DNA of 64,000 nucleotides from Hypnocyclicus thermotrophus (GTDB lineage Bacteria > Fusobacteriota > Fusobacteriia > Fusobacteriales > Fusobacteriaceae): positions 124,001 to 188,000 of the forward strand of contig NZ_SOBG01000003.1 of the NCBI RefSeq assembly GCF_004365575.1, written 5' to 3'. The translations under genes were made by a program, and so were the position numbers. Under the pieces are notes generated by a model. It searched no databases and had not been told where the DNA came from. It saw only the letters and a program-made list of their open reading frames with translations. Shown piece by piece: positions 1 to 9,486 of the stretch (positions are counted from its first letter, which is position 1; each line of letters starts with the position of its first letter).

Positions 1-243
1 GATACTGATGGAGTTAAAGCTGGATTTGATTTAGACCTTTTAAGAGCTATATCAGAAAAAGTAGAAATTCCAATTATCGCTTCTGGGGGTGCTGGAACAA
101 TGAAGCATTTTAAAGAAGTTTTTGATATTCCCGGAGTAGATGCAGGACTTGCTGCCTCTGTATTTCATTATGGTGAAATTGAAATACCAAATTTAAAAAA
201 ATATTTAAAAGAACAAGGTGTTAATATAAGAATGACTAAATAA
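1..243 (+). CDS. hisF: Imidazole glycerol phosphate synthase subunit HisF, 3' end only
   Basis: The reading frame is open from base 1 and ends at TAA 241-243, so only the last 80 codons are present. The visible part contains DTDGVKAGFDLDLL and PIIASGGAGTMKHF, the late beta/alpha-barrel phosphate-binding segments of HisF. HisF is the cyclase half of the HisH/HisF enzyme that makes imidazole glycerol phosphate and AICAR in histidine synthesis. The gene is followed by hisIE after a 120-base AT-rich gap, which matches the usual end of a his operon. The start lies outside the window. Confidence 0.93.
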   Translation, partial: DTDGVKAGFDLDLLRAISEKVEIPIIASGGAGTMKHFKEVFDIPGVDAGLAASVFHYGEIEIPNLKKYLKEQGVNIRMTK

Positions 244-366
244 ACAATCCATTTTATAGATGAATTTAATATAGAAAATCAAAATGATTTTTATACTTAA
301 ATTAATATAAAATTTTTAATTTAATTGTTTTAAAAATAATAAAGTTTCAATATGGAGGATATAATC

Positions 367-978
367 ATGATGAATAAAATAAAATTCGATGAAAAAGGGT
401 TAATCCCTGCAATAATACAGGATATAAATACTAAAGATATACTTATGATGGCATATATGAATAAAGATAGTTTATTAAAAACTCTAGAAACTAAGCAAAC
501 ATGGTTTTATAGTCGTTCTAGACAGGAATTATGGAATAAAGGAGCCACTTCTGGAAATGTACAAAATGTTAAAAAAATAAGTTATGATTGTGATGGTGAC
601 ACTCTCTTAATTGAAGTAGAACAAACTGGAGTAGCCTGCCATACTGGTAAATATTCATGTTTTTTTAATGAACTATATAAAACTGATGATTATAAAATAA
701 ACTTTTCTCTAGATATTTTATACAATGTTATAGAAGATAGAAAAAACAATCCTAAAGAAGGTTCTTACACAAATTATTTATTTGATAAGGGGCTTGATAA
801 AATATTAAAAAAAGTAGGAGAAGAAAACGCAGAAGTAATTATTGCATCAAAAAATGAAGATATTTCAGAATTAAAATATGAAATAGCTGATTTAGTTTAT
901 CATACTTTAGTTCTTATGATAGAAAAAGGTATTAAAATACAAGATATTAAAGAAGAATTATCTAAAAGAGTAAAATAA
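367..978 (+). CDS. hisIE: Bifunctional phosphoribosyl-AMP cyclohydrolase / phosphoribosyl-ATP pyrophosphatase
   Basis: The product carries out steps 2 and 3 of histidine synthesis. Residues 1 to about 110 are the HisI cyclohydrolase, with WNKGATSGN, the metal-binding DCDGD segment and the Cys pair in [11 protein letters not shown]. Residues from about 115 are the HisE pyrophosphohydrolase helical domain, with [12 protein letters not shown]-type and EIADLVYH motifs. An in-frame ATG at 352 overlaps the ribosome site GGAGG (354-358), so the ATG at 367, 8 bases downstream of GGAGG, is the likely start. It follows hisF and is followed one base later by a small DUF6485 gene. Confidence 0.95.
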   Translation: MMNKIKFDEKGLIPAIIQDINTKDILMMAYMNKDSLLKTLETKQTWFYSRSRQELWNKGATSGNVQNVKKISYDCDGDTLLIEVEQTGVACHTGKYSCFFNELYKTDDYKINFSLDILYNVIEDRKNNPKEGSYTNYLFDKGLDKILKKVGEENAEVIIASKNEDISELKYEIADLVYHTLVLMIEKGIKIQDIKEELSKRVK

Positions 979-979
979 G

Positions 980-1207
980 ATGTCAAATCATTTTTGTAAT
1001 TGTGTAGATACAGAATGTAAGTTTAATCCTAAAAATGGATTTATAAATAATTGTGATTTATGTATACAAAAAAACCTTAAATATCGAGAAATCCCTGCTT
1101 GTTTTTTCAAACTCATCAAAAAAGAATTAACTGATATAAATGATTTTTCTATTGAAAATTTTGCTAAATTAGTAATGTCAAAGAAAAAAGATAAAAAACA
1201 GGATTAA
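980..1207 (+). CDS. Small cysteine-rich DUF6485-type protein
   Basis: This 75-residue protein starts one base after the hisIE stop and is probably cotranscribed with it. It has a Cys pattern (CNCVDTEC near the N-terminus, then CDLCIQKNL and IPACFF) that I recognise as the DUF6485 family of small, probably metal-binding proteins of unknown function. The C-terminus is lysine-rich. Its stop codon lies inside an intrinsic terminator, so it is the last gene of the his unit here. The function is unknown; the family call rests on the Cys spacing and the IPxCFF motif. Confidence 0.75.
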   Translation: MSNHFCNCVDTECKFNPKNGFINNCDLCIQKNLKYREIPACFFKLIKKELTDINDFSIENFAKLVMSKKKDKKQD

Positions 1208-1228
1208 TATAAATTAATCCTGTTTTTT
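1196..1228 (+). terminator. Intrinsic terminator after the his/DUF6485 unit
   Basis: A 13-bp perfect stem (AAACAGGATTAAT / ATTAATCCTGTTT) followed by a T-run. The stop codon of the DUF6485 gene is inside the left arm. Confidence 0.9.
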
Positions 1229-1343
1229 ATCTTTATAAATAGATTGATTTAAAATTAAAATTTTTCTTAATAGAAAAGATTTTTATATTTTTAATTGTAT
1301 TTAAATATGATATAATTATATCAAAATTACTAGGAGCTTATAT

Positions 1344-2048
1344 ATGAATGAAACAGAATTATACAAACCCATTGAAAAATATTTTATTGAAAAAGGATAT
1401 ATTGTTAAAGGTGAGGTTAAAAACTGTGACCTCGTAGCTTTAAAAGAAGAAGAATTAATTGTAATTGAAATGAAACTTTCTATTAATCTTACTTTAATTT
1501 TACAAGCAATAGAAAGACAAAAAGTTGCTGATTATGTATATGTAGCTACTCCTAAACTTCCTAAAAATTTACAAACTAGAAGAAAAATATTAACACTTCT
1601 AAAACGTCTAAATATTGGTTTATTTATTATAAAAAATAATAAATTAGAAGAAATAATATCACCTTTTGAAGAGTATAATTTCTATAACAATAAATCTAAA
1701 AGAAATAAAATAAAAAAAGAAATTTTGACTAGAAAAAATAATCTAAATATCGGTGGGACTAATAAAACTAAAATTATTACTGCATATAGAGAACAAGCTC
1801 TTTTTATAGCTTATGTTCTATTAAAATATGGTAATCTTTCACCAAAAAAAATAAAAAAAATTACTAAAATAGAAAAAAGTGGCCAAATACTTTATACAAA
1901 TTTTTATAACTTTTATACTCATATTAACCGTGGAGTATATGGATTAAGTAATAATGGAAAAAAATATTTAGAAAAATTTATACTAGAATATTCCGAATTA
2001 AAAAAGATTTTTGAAAATATGATAAAAGAAAATGGGGGATTAAAATGA
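1344..2048 (+). CDS. DUF2161 PD-(D/E)XK nuclease-like protein
   Basis: A 234-residue protein resembling the DUF2161 family of putative PD-(D/E)XK phosphodiesterases. The N-terminal core shows an early Glu, the Asp of NCDLVAL near residue 29, the E-M-K signature of IVIEMKLS near residues 41-44 and a Gln-rich helix ILQAIERQ, in the order expected for a PD-(D/E)XK active site. The C-terminal half is Lys-rich and has a helical region resembling a winged helix. A TAGGAG ribosome site precedes the ATG. The stop overlaps the start of the next gene by 4 bases (ATGA), so the two are translationally coupled. Its substrate is unknown. Confidence 0.7.
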   Translation: MNETELYKPIEKYFIEKGYIVKGEVKNCDLVALKEEELIVIEMKLSINLTLILQAIERQKVADYVYVATPKLPKNLQTRRKILTLLKRLNIGLFIIKNNKLEEIISPFEEYNFYNNKSKRNKIKKEILTRKNNLNIGGTNKTKIITAYREQALFIAYVLLKYGNLSPKKIKKITKIEKSGQILYTNFYNFYTHINRGVYGLSNNGKKYLEKFILEYSELKKIFENMIKENGGLK

Positions 2049-2851
2049 AAATTTATGATTATCATACACATAGTAATTTTTCAGAAGATTGTAATATTGA
2101 TATGGAAGACATGATAAAAGGAGCTATCACAAAAAATATTACAGAACTTTGTTTTACAGAACATCATGATATTGATTATCCAGAAGAAAATTTTAATTTT
2201 TTACTTAATGACGAAAAATATTTTATTAAATTTAATGAACTAAAAGAAAAGTACAACAATAAAATTTCATTAAAATTAGGTTTAGAAATTGGTTTACAAA
2301 GTCATATAATTGATGAATGTAAAATGTTTACACATAATAAAGATTATGATTTTATAATTGCTTCACAACATTGTGTAGAAAATGTAGATCTTTATACAAA
2401 AAAGTTTTTTAAAGGTAAAACTGTCGATGAAATTTATACAAAATATTTTGAAGAAATGTATTATAATATTACTCATTACAACAATTTTAATGTAATAGGG
2501 CATATGGATTTACTTCGTCGTTATTCAAAAGAAGTTGCTGATTATGATATAACTCATTCAGAAGAGATTATTAAAATGATTCTGAATCATTTAATAAAAA
2601 ATAATAAGGGAATTGAAGTTAATGCTGGCGGATTGTTTTATCCTTTAAAATCTATTAATCCAAGCATTGAAATCCTTAAAATTTATAAAGAACTTGGTGG
2701 CGAAATTATTACTTATGGTTCTGATGCACATTTCCCTGATAGGTTAGGTGCTCATTATTTTGAAGTAATGAGAATATTAAATGAACTTGAATTTAAATAT
2801 ATTACAAAATTTAATAAACAAAAACCTGAATTTATAAAAATAGAAATATAG
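2045..2851 (+). CDS. PHP-domain phosphatase, histidinol-phosphatase (HisJ/HisK) family, copy 1
   Basis: A 268-residue PHP-superfamily metal-dependent phosphatase. Metal ligands appear intact: the HTH of YHTHSNFSED, TEHHD, GLEIG, ASQHC, GHMDLLRRY and the final SDAHFP. The HisJ/HisK subgroup removes phosphate from histidinol phosphate, and proximity to hisF-hisIE supports that role. The start overlaps the DUF2161 stop (ATGA) and a GGGGG-type ribosome site precedes it. A paralogue follows 8 bases downstream; which copy is the true histidinol phosphatase cannot be told from sequence alone. Confidence 0.85.
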   Translation: MKIYDYHTHSNFSEDCNIDMEDMIKGAITKNITELCFTEHHDIDYPEENFNFLLNDEKYFIKFNELKEKYNNKISLKLGLEIGLQSHIIDECKMFTHNKDYDFIIASQHCVENVDLYTKKFFKGKTVDEIYTKYFEEMYYNITHYNNFNVIGHMDLLRRYSKEVADYDITHSEEIIKMILNHLIKNNKGIEVNAGGLFYPLKSINPSIEILKIYKELGGEIITYGSDAHFPDRLGAHYFEVMRILNELEFKYITKFNKQKPEFIKIEI

Positions 2852-2859
2852 GAGGACTT

Positions 2860-3654
2860 ATGTATATTGCTGATCATCACGTTCATACAAATTGGTCTCA
2901 TGACGGTAAATTTACTATGCAAGAAATTTTAGAAGCAGCTATTAATAAAAAGATCAATAAAATAGTATTTACTGATCATTTTGAGCTCTTAAAAGATATT
3001 GAAAAAATAAATTATAATCAATATGTTATTGAATACAATAAACTAAAATCAAAATATTCTGATAAAATTGAAATGGGTCTTGGTATTGAAATGGGCCTTT
3101 TAATAGATAAATTAGATAAATTTGATAAAATTGTTAAAACTCATAAATTTGATTATGTACTTGCTTCTACTCATAGAGTGAACTATATAAGTGCTCTATG
3201 GGAAGAATATTGGGATGAAATAACACAACTTGAAGGATATGAAAGATATTTTTTATATATGCTTGAAAGTATTAAAAATTTTGATAATTTTGATTGCTAT
3301 GGACATTTAGATTACATTATTAGATATGGTGATTTTGATAAAAAAGGTTTTAAATATAAGGACCTCCAAGATGTTTTAGATGAAATATTAAAACTACTTA
3401 TTTCAAAAGGAAAAGGCATAGAAATAAATACTTCTTTTAGAAATAAAGGTTTTAAAGAATTCCATCCAAATTCTGAAATTATAAAAAGATATATAGAATT
3501 TGGTGGTGAAATAATTACTTTTGGTACTGATTCTCATTCACCTACAACTTTAGGAAATTATGCAAAAGATGTATATGAATTATTAAATAATTTTGGTGTA
3601 AATTATATTTGTAACTTTAAAAATAGGAAACCTGAATTTATAAAAACAAAATAA
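2860..3654 (+). CDS. PHP-domain phosphatase, histidinol-phosphatase (HisJ/HisK) family, copy 2
   Basis: A 264-residue paralogue of the preceding gene with the same motif order: HHVHTNWSHD, FTDHFE, GIEMGLL, ASTHRV, GHLDYIIRYG and GTDSHSPTTLG. All expected metal-binding His and Asp residues are visible, so both copies should be active. It has a clear AGGAGG ribosome site and ends in an intrinsic terminator, closing the DUF2161-PHP-PHP operon. The duplication may be redundant, or one copy may act on another phosphoester; the sequence does not decide. Confidence 0.83.
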   Translation: MYIADHHVHTNWSHDGKFTMQEILEAAINKKINKIVFTDHFELLKDIEKINYNQYVIEYNKLKSKYSDKIEMGLGIEMGLLIDKLDKFDKIVKTHKFDYVLASTHRVNYISALWEEYWDEITQLEGYERYFLYMLESIKNFDNFDCYGHLDYIIRYGDFDKKGFKYKDLQDVLDEILKLLISKGKGIEINTSFRNKGFKEFHPNSEIIKRYIEFGGEIITFGTDSHSPTTLGNYAKDVYELLNNFGVNYICNFKNRKPEFIKTK

Positions 3655-3683
3655 AAAGTTCCTGTATAATACAGGAACTTTTT
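3653..3683 (+). terminator. Intrinsic terminator after the PHP operon
   Basis: A 14-bp perfect stem (AAAAAGTTCCTGTA / TACAGGAACTTTTT) with a 3-base loop, directly after the stop codon of the second PHP gene. Confidence 0.92.
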
Positions 3684-3861
3684 ATTTTGTTTAACTATAT
3701 TTAGTATCTATTTTTTTGTTTTGGTTCAAATAATACTTTTAGGGTTTATTTTTTTCAAAAACAGTGTATTATACATAGTAATAAATATACTTTGTTATTA
3801 TTAAATATTAATTTACTCAATACAAAGTTTTAAAATCATTAAAATTTGGGGAGGTTTTATT

Positions 3862-4766
3862 ATGTCTAGTAAAAATTATGGTTATATGCATTTAGTTGGA
3901 GGTAATATAAAAGTAAAAGATAGTGATTTAAGAAATCAATTTTCTGAAATTTTAAAAAAAAAAATTACACGGTATATGTTTTAGTCCTTATGTAAAAAAT
4001 CAAAAACCTGGAGATAAAATTACTGAAGAACAGATAAAAGAAAGACTTGAAATTATTAAACCTTATACAGAATGGATAAGAATTTTTTCTTGTACTGAAG
4101 GTAATGAATTAATCCCCAAAATTGCCAAAGAAATGGGACTAAAAACTTTAGTAGGAGCATGGATTGGAAAAGAAAAAGAAAAAAATCATATTGAAATAGA
4201 AAATGCTATAAAAATAGCTAAAGAAGGATATGTAGATATTTTAGCAATAGGTAATGAAGTAATGCTTAGAGAAGATATTTCAAAAGAAGAATTAATAGAA
4301 TACATAAATAAAGCTAAAAGTGAAGTTCCTAATATTGAAGTAGGATATGTTGATGCTTATTATGAATTTGAAGAAAAACCAGAAATAGCTGACGCATGTT
4401 ATCTTATTTTAGCAAACTGTTATCCTTTTTGGGAAGGATGTGCTAGAGAATATGCTCTTCCATATATGAAAGATATGTATGCGCGAGCCAAAAAAGCTGC
4501 TAAAAATAAAAAAGTTATAATTACTGAAACGGGGTGGCCAAATATTGGTTCAAGTACTTGGGGGGCTATACCATCAAGAGAAAATGCAATGAAATATTTT
4601 ATTGATACCTATACTTGGGCAAAAAATGATAATATAGAAATATTTTATTTTTGAAGCTTTTGATGAAGATTGGAAAGGTTCAAATAATCCATTAGAACCT
4701 GAAAAACATTGGGGTTTATTTACAATTGATAGAAAACCTAAAAAAGTAATACAAGACTTATATTAA
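3862..4766 (+). pseudogene. Glycoside hydrolase family 17 (beta-1,3-glucanase-like) gene broken by two frameshifts
   Basis: An ATG at 3862 with a GGGGAGG ribosome site opens a frame (MSSKNYGYMHLVGG) that stops at about 3983. The protein continues in another frame (GICFSPYVKNQKPG) after an A11 run at 3954-3964. A second shift occurs in a T5 run near 4648-4653, after which EAFDEDWKG restores the expected C-terminus, ending at TAA 4764-4766. The middle part holds the GH17 signatures AIGNEV (acid/base Glu) and ITETGWPN (nucleophile Glu). Both breaks are cured by removing one base from a homopolymer. The gene may be a recent pseudogene, a phase-variable or slippage-read gene, or contain two sequencing indels. 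Confidence 0.75.
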
Positions 4767-4892
4767 AATATATATCGTACAATTAATAGATTAAAATTAA
4801 ATAAAAATATTTTTTTTAAGTAATATTTAATTTAAAAATGTGAAAATATAGTGTATTATTATAATAGTTAGAAATTAAATGGAGGTAATTTA

Positions 4893-6305
4893 ATGAAAAA
4901 AATATTTTTATTTTTATTCATCTTAATGTTTTCTTTATCTTTTTCTGAGGATACTTTTCATATCTATAAAATTCAAAATAAAGCTCCTTGGTGGTTAAAT
5001 AATTATATTATTACTGGTGTAAATTCTGCTATTGGTTCTGCTGCTAAATCACCTAATAAAACAATTGATCAAATTAGAAAAGAAGCAATAACTAGCGCTA
5101 GAGTAGAACTAGCTGCTAATAAAAAAGTCATGATTAAATCACAATTAAATACTGAAAGAACTAATAACGGCACTAAGACTAAAATCACTACTCAAGAAAA
5201 TATAAAAGAAGAATTATCACCAACTTTAGTTGATAGTTATGAAGATAATGATTTTTATTATGTATGGTTAGTTGAATTAAATAATAATACTGAACAAGAA
5301 AAATTAAATAATTTTATTAAAAATAATAATCTTAATGAAAAAAAATATAAAGAAAACATCTTAAAATATAAAGATGAAATAGTTATTGTAGACAAAAAAT
5401 TAAATACTGTTACTTTAAATTATGGAAAAAATAGAAATATAAAACCTCATCAAATATATAATGTATATCAACTTTCTAATAAATTAAAAAATGCTGTAAC
5501 AAATGAAACTGAAGATTTTGCTAAAGAAAAAATTGGCGAAATTGAAATAACAGAAGTATTTAATACTACAAGTAATGCAAAAATTATCAATCTTACTAAA
5601 TTATTATCAATAAAAAAAGGTAATATAGCTATCTATAGTGGATTTGATAAAGAGTTATACAATTATAAAAAGAAATTAAAAAAAGAAAGAAAATTATCAA
5701 AGTATCCACTAGATACAACTTATTTTTCTACTGGTAACGAAATAGAAAGATCTACTTCTTTAAAACCTCATAATTATTTTCTAAAAATTAAAACTAATTT
5801 TAAGGGGAATAATAATATTTCATTACAATACGGAATATTTGATTTTACAGAATTATCTCTAAAGCAATATTTTGCAAATAATAATTATACAGAATTTGGT
5901 ATCAAATTAGGTATACCTGTAGAAACACCATATTATTCTTATGCAAAATATATTTTTGGAGCAAAATATACTTTTAAAAGTCAAGGATTACAAAATACTT
6001 TAGATGCTTTAGTTGATTATTACATTTCAGATATCACTCTATTAAACATAGACTATAGATTTTATTTAGAGAAAAATAATAATAAACAATATGAAGAATT
6101 ATATACTACTTTAGCATTTTTATTAAATGAAAAAGCTAATTTAGGAATAGAAGGTAACATTGACAATAATTTTGATATAAATTCTGCTTCTCTTGCTACA
6201 AAATTAAATATAAATGTATCTAATGGAAGTAATTTAGAATTTGGTATCAAGTGGGATAATCAAAGAACTTATATGTTATCTTATGAAAATAAAGGTATAT
6301 TTTAA
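4893..6305 (+). CDS. Exported LPP20/FlgT-like protein with beta-rich C-terminus
   Basis: A 470-residue protein with a signal peptide (MKKIFLFLFILMFSLSFS) and no lipobox Cys. Residues 30-130 look like the LPP20 family: an APWW segment, a Gly-rich turn, then an Ala/Arg helix (EAITSARVELAA) and a VWLVEL strand. A middle domain resembles the C-terminal part of FlgT-like proteins. The last 170 residues alternate hydrophobic and polar residues with many aromatics and end in Phe, as in outer-membrane beta-barrels. It is monocistronic with a GGAGG site. The function is unknown; a cell-envelope or surface role is inferred. Confidence 0.65.
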   Translation: MKKIFLFLFILMFSLSFSEDTFHIYKIQNKAPWWLNNYIITGVNSAIGSAAKSPNKTIDQIRKEAITSARVELAANKKVMIKSQLNTERTNNGTKTKITTQENIKEELSPTLVDSYEDNDFYYVWLVELNNNTEQEKLNNFIKNNNLNEKKYKENILKYKDEIVIVDKKLNTVTLNYGKNRNIKPHQIYNVYQLSNKLKNAVTNETEDFAKEKIGEIEITEVFNTTSNAKIINLTKLLSIKKGNIAIYSGFDKELYNYKKKLKKERKLSKYPLDTTYFSTGNEIERSTSLKPHNYFLKIKTNFKGNNNISLQYGIFDFTELSLKQYFANNNYTEFGIKLGIPVETPYYSYAKYIFGAKYTFKSQGLQNTLDALVDYYISDITLLNIDYRFYLEKNNNKQYEELYTTLAFLLNEKANLGIEGNIDNNFDINSASLATKLNINVSNGSNLEFGIKWDNQRTYMLSYENKGIF

Positions 6306-6310
6306 TTAAA

Positions 6311-6348
6311 AATAAAACCACTCAATAAATATTTTGAGTGGTTTTATT
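6311..6348. terminator. Bidirectional intrinsic terminator
   Basis: A 15-bp stem (AATAAAACCACTCAA / TTGAGTGGTTTTATT) with A- and T-runs on both sides lies between the ends of two convergent genes and can serve both. Confidence 0.9.
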
Positions 6349-8553
6349 TTATTTTTCTATTAAATTTACTCCTTTTACAAGTAATGTTGTTGGTAATGTT
6401 TCTGTTAATTCATATATCCTATTTATATAATCTTCTTCTAAACCAAATATAGGATTGGCAAGTCCCATTATTACTAAATCAGCATTTTTTGAATTTTCAT
6501 GTATAATATCTTTTACTTTTTTCCCATTAATATGTATCATTTCTACTTTTGCTTTCATTCCTAAATATTCTAACATATGTTCTAATTTTTCTTTTTTACT
6601 TTCTTGTGTTTCTTTATTTGTTATTATACTTTTCAAAGTAATATTTACATTTTTCCATTCATCATTAAGAGAAAATATATGTGCTATAGTTAACATAAGT
6701 CTTCCGTTATTTTCTAGCCCTCCCCACCATATATCTATCTGTTTTTTATTTCCAAATTCTCTTTCTTCATCATATTTTAATAAAATTATATTTCTATCAA
6801 TATTTATCATATCAATTAAAAAACCTACATAATCTTTATAATGTTCTTTATGTTCTGTAACTCCTAATAAAACAGTATTAGACTTTATACTCCCAAGACC
6901 ATTTGCTTGTACTGCATAAGTGCTAGCTTCTCTCATAGATTTTGCTATTATTACCTCTGGAAATGCCAATATATTGTTTTCTTGAATATACTTTTTCATA
7001 TTTTCCATAACTATTTTTTTTGTTTTTATTTTGTTTTCTATTTCACCAATTATATAAGTAAGTAATATAATAATTCCTTTACCTTTTGAAAGTACATCTG
7101 CAAGATAAACAAGTCTTTGTCTTTGATTTGGAGTTCCTGAAAATACTAAAATATTTGGTTTCCAATTTTTTTCTTTTATATTAATCTCTACATCAGTATC
7201 AAATCTTATTTTTAATAGTGAAAATCTTGCAATTGCTGCCCATATTCCTGTTCTTAGATCGCCCCATGTTGTTTTAAAATTTTTATTACTTAAATAGAAA
7301 TAAATAATTAATATAATAACTATAGAAACTATTGTTGCTGTTTTATTAATTAAAAACATTACCATATAAGAACCTAATGCTCCTATTAAAGATATATACC
7401 ATGGCGTTTTAAAAGTAGGTCTAAAACTTGGATTTCCTACTATAACTTCAAGTCCAGATACTAGATTTACAGCACCATATGTATTCAAAAAAAACATAGT
7501 TATTACAGGTGCTACTATATCAAGTTTTCCCATTAATATAAAAAATAATGCTATAAAAAATGTTATAACTGTTGCTATTTTAGGCTCGTCATTCTTTCCA
7601 CTACCTTTACCAAGTATATTTGGAAGTACTCCATCTCTTGCTAATGCTTGCATTGTCCGTGGTGCTGCGATTATACTTCCTAAAGCTGATGATAATGTTG
7701 CTGCCCATATTCCTAATATTACTATAATTGGAAATTTCGTTATTCCATTTCTTACTAAAATTAGTTTATCCATTGATGCATCTACACTTATATTTTTACT
7801 AAACCAAAATGTCTGAAATAAATATATTACAAAAGTAATTCCTATTGCCCAAAATGTTCCTTTTGGTATATCCTTTTTAGGATTTTTTAAATCTCCCGAC
7901 ATACTCACGCCTGCTAATATCCCTGTTACTGCTGGAAAAAATATTGCAAAAGTCTGAAAATAATTTTTACTTTCACTAAAATTACCCACTAATACAATAT
8001 CATTATTATAATTACCAGAAATAATAATATTTATAAGTGCTAAAATTAAAATCCCAAAAATAAAATATTGTGCTTTAATTGCTAAATCTGCTCCTATTAT
8101 TGATATTGCTCCTATCAATATAGTTATTATTAATGATAATATTAAAGTATTTAAATCTGTATTTATAAATCCTAGTGATATTTTCATACTTTTTTCAAAA
8201 AATGATGGAAATATTTGCTTTATAGATTCAATAAATCCTATTACATATAAAGAAACTGATATAGCTTGTGAGAGGTATAATGGTATTCCTATACTTCCAC
8301 CTATTTCTAGTCCTAAACTTCTAGAAATCATATAATATGCTCCGCCACCTTTTACTTTCATATTTGTAGAGATAGAAGCCATAGATAGTGCTGTTGCTAC
8401 TGTAATAATATGAGCTAGTACAATTATTGATATTGCCCCTAACAATCCTGCATTTCCTACTACCCATCCAAGTCTTAAAAAGTATATAACTCCTATTATA
8501 GTAAGAAACGTAGGTAAAAATACTCCATTAAATGAATTAAATCTCTTTTCCAT
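6349..8553 (-). CDS. SLC12/cation-chloride-cotransporter-type APC permease
   Basis: A 734-residue integral membrane protein. The first 450 residues contain about 12 membrane segments of the APC fold, opening with FNGVFLPTFLTIIGVIYFLRLGW, which is characteristic of bacterial relatives of the Na-K-Cl cotransporters. The last 250 residues are soluble and resemble the C-terminal regulatory/USP-like domain of that family (NILVFSGTPNQRQRLVYLAD). An upstream in-frame ATG at 8568 sits in front of the GGAGGAG site, so the ATG at 8553 is preferred. Likely substrates are inorganic ions or amino acids with cations; these cannot be fixed from sequence. Confidence 0.8.
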   Translation of the reverse strand: MEKRFNSFNGVFLPTFLTIIGVIYFLRLGWVVGNAGLLGAISIIVLAHIITVATALSMASISTNMKVKGGGAYYMISRSLGLEIGGSIGIPLYLSQAISVSLYVIGFIESIKQIFPSFFEKSMKISLGFINTDLNTLILSLIITILIGAISIIGADLAIKAQYFIFGILILALINIIISGNYNNDIVLVGNFSESKNYFQTFAIFFPAVTGILAGVSMSGDLKNPKKDIPKGTFWAIGITFVIYLFQTFWFSKNISVDASMDKLILVRNGITKFPIIVILGIWAATLSSALGSIIAAPRTMQALARDGVLPNILGKGSGKNDEPKIATVITFFIALFFILMGKLDIVAPVITMFFLNTYGAVNLVSGLEVIVGNPSFRPTFKTPWYISLIGALGSYMVMFLINKTATIVSIVIILIIYFYLSNKNFKTTWGDLRTGIWAAIARFSLLKIRFDTDVEINIKEKNWKPNILVFSGTPNQRQRLVYLADVLSKGKGIIILLTYIIGEIENKIKTKKIVMENMKKYIQENNILAFPEVIIAKSMREASTYAVQANGLGSIKSNTVLLGVTEHKEHYKDYVGFLIDMINIDRNIILLKYDEEREFGNKKQIDIWWGGLENNGRLMLTIAHIFSLNDEWKNVNITLKSIITNKETQESKKEKLEHMLEYLGMKAKVEMIHINGKKVKDIIHENSKNADLVIMGLANPIFGLEEDYINRIYELTETLPTTLLVKGVNLIEK

Positions 8554-8644
8554 AATCTCCTCCAGCATTAAAAAATTTTTTATGTATAATTATATTCGAT
8601 ATTTTTTTTATTTTCCTTGTTATTAGTTTATCTTTTTATTCTAT

Positions 8645-8673
8645 TTGAAAAAAATATAAAAATATTATATAAT
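8645..8673 (+). promoter_or_regulatory. Sigma-70-type promoter for the SPOR-like gene
   Basis: TTGAAA (8645-8650), 17-base spacer, TATAAT (8668-8673), about 35 bases before the start codon. In such AT-rich DNA single boxes are common, but the exact spacing and the -35 make this a good candidate. Confidence 0.55.
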
Positions 8674-8707
8674 TGATTTATATTATATATAATACTATGG
8701 AGGAAAA

Positions 8708-9391
8708 ATGCGAAAAATATACTTTTTACTAGGACTTGGGTTTGGTTTTATTTTGGGAGGAATAATTTTTCATTATTCAAAGCCTAAAAAAATCAATATT
8801 CCTATACAATCTCATATAAAATCTGAAAATAATAAAAATATTATTAATGAGATTGAAAATATTTCTAATATTCCTATATCTACTACCTCAAGTGCTTTAA
8901 CTACTGAAGATTCTATAAAATCTAATTTAGATACTCCTTTTGAATTTGATATACCTGATAATTTTTATCAAATTCAAATTATATCTTCAAATAGTATTGA
9001 TATCCCGAAAAAAGTTCAAAAAAATTTAGCTACTATTATTGATACTCAAATTTATAAAATTGGTAATTTTTATAGACTTTTTTCAAAAAAACAATATTCT
9101 ATAAAATTAGCTAGTGATTTAGCAAAAGAGATAAAATCAAATTATAAATATAATCCTGTTATTTGGAAAAATAACTATAAAGTTATCTTTTTAAAATCAA
9201 AAGATAAAAATGAAGTTTATAATATTAATAATAAAATAAATACTATTATTGATACTCAAATTATTCAACATAATAAAAATTTTTTATTAGTTTCAAAGTA
9301 TCTAATTGCTGAAAATTTAGCAAAAGATTTACAAAAAGATATAAAAAAAAGATATAATTTAGATATAATATTAAAAAAATTAGGAGACTAA
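8708..9391 (+). CDS. Membrane-anchored protein with SPOR-like repeats
   Basis: A 227-residue protein with one N-terminal membrane segment (IYFLLGLGFGFILGGIIF), a Ser/Thr/Asn-rich linker to about residue 75, then two similar halves. Each half starts with a short strand and contains IIDTQI followed by K-rich helices with LAKDL/LASDLAKEI, resembling the beta-alpha-beta SPOR fold that binds peptidoglycan. A periplasmic, wall-binding role is inferred. The start is fixed by GGAGG 8 bases upstream. The repeat (TIIDTQIYKIGNFYRLFSKK and TIIDTQIIQHNKNFLLVSK) is visible directly; the SPOR assignment is tentative. Confidence 0.5.
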   Translation: MRKIYFLLGLGFGFILGGIIFHYSKPKKINIPIQSHIKSENNKNIINEIENISNIPISTTSSALTTEDSIKSNLDTPFEFDIPDNFYQIQIISSNSIDIPKKVQKNLATIIDTQIYKIGNFYRLFSKKQYSIKLASDLAKEIKSNYKYNPVIWKNNYKVIFLKSKDKNEVYNINNKINTIIDTQIIQHNKNFLLVSKYLIAENLAKDLQKDIKKRYNLDIILKKLGD

Positions 9392-9399
9392 TCGAAAAT

Positions 9400-9463
9400 G
9401 CACCCCATTTACTAGGCAAGAAAAAGAAAAAACTGTCTATTACTAAATGGAGGTGCGTTTTTT
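9400..9463 (+). terminator. Long hairpin with T-run after the SPOR-like gene
   Basis: Arms GCACCCCATTTA (9400-9411) and TAAATGGAGGTGC (9444-9456), with one bulged or mismatched position, followed by TTTTTT. It may be an intrinsic terminator or the folded end of the neighbouring insertion-sequence remnant. Confidence 0.6.
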
Positions 9464-9486
9464 ATAGCATTGAAAACAAAAAATAA

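Noticed and set aside
3760-3800. Similarity of GTGTATTAT sequences upstream of the GH17 and LPP20-like genes as a shared operator.
   Set aside because: The match is short and AT-rich, and without more copies it cannot be told from chance or -10 boxes.
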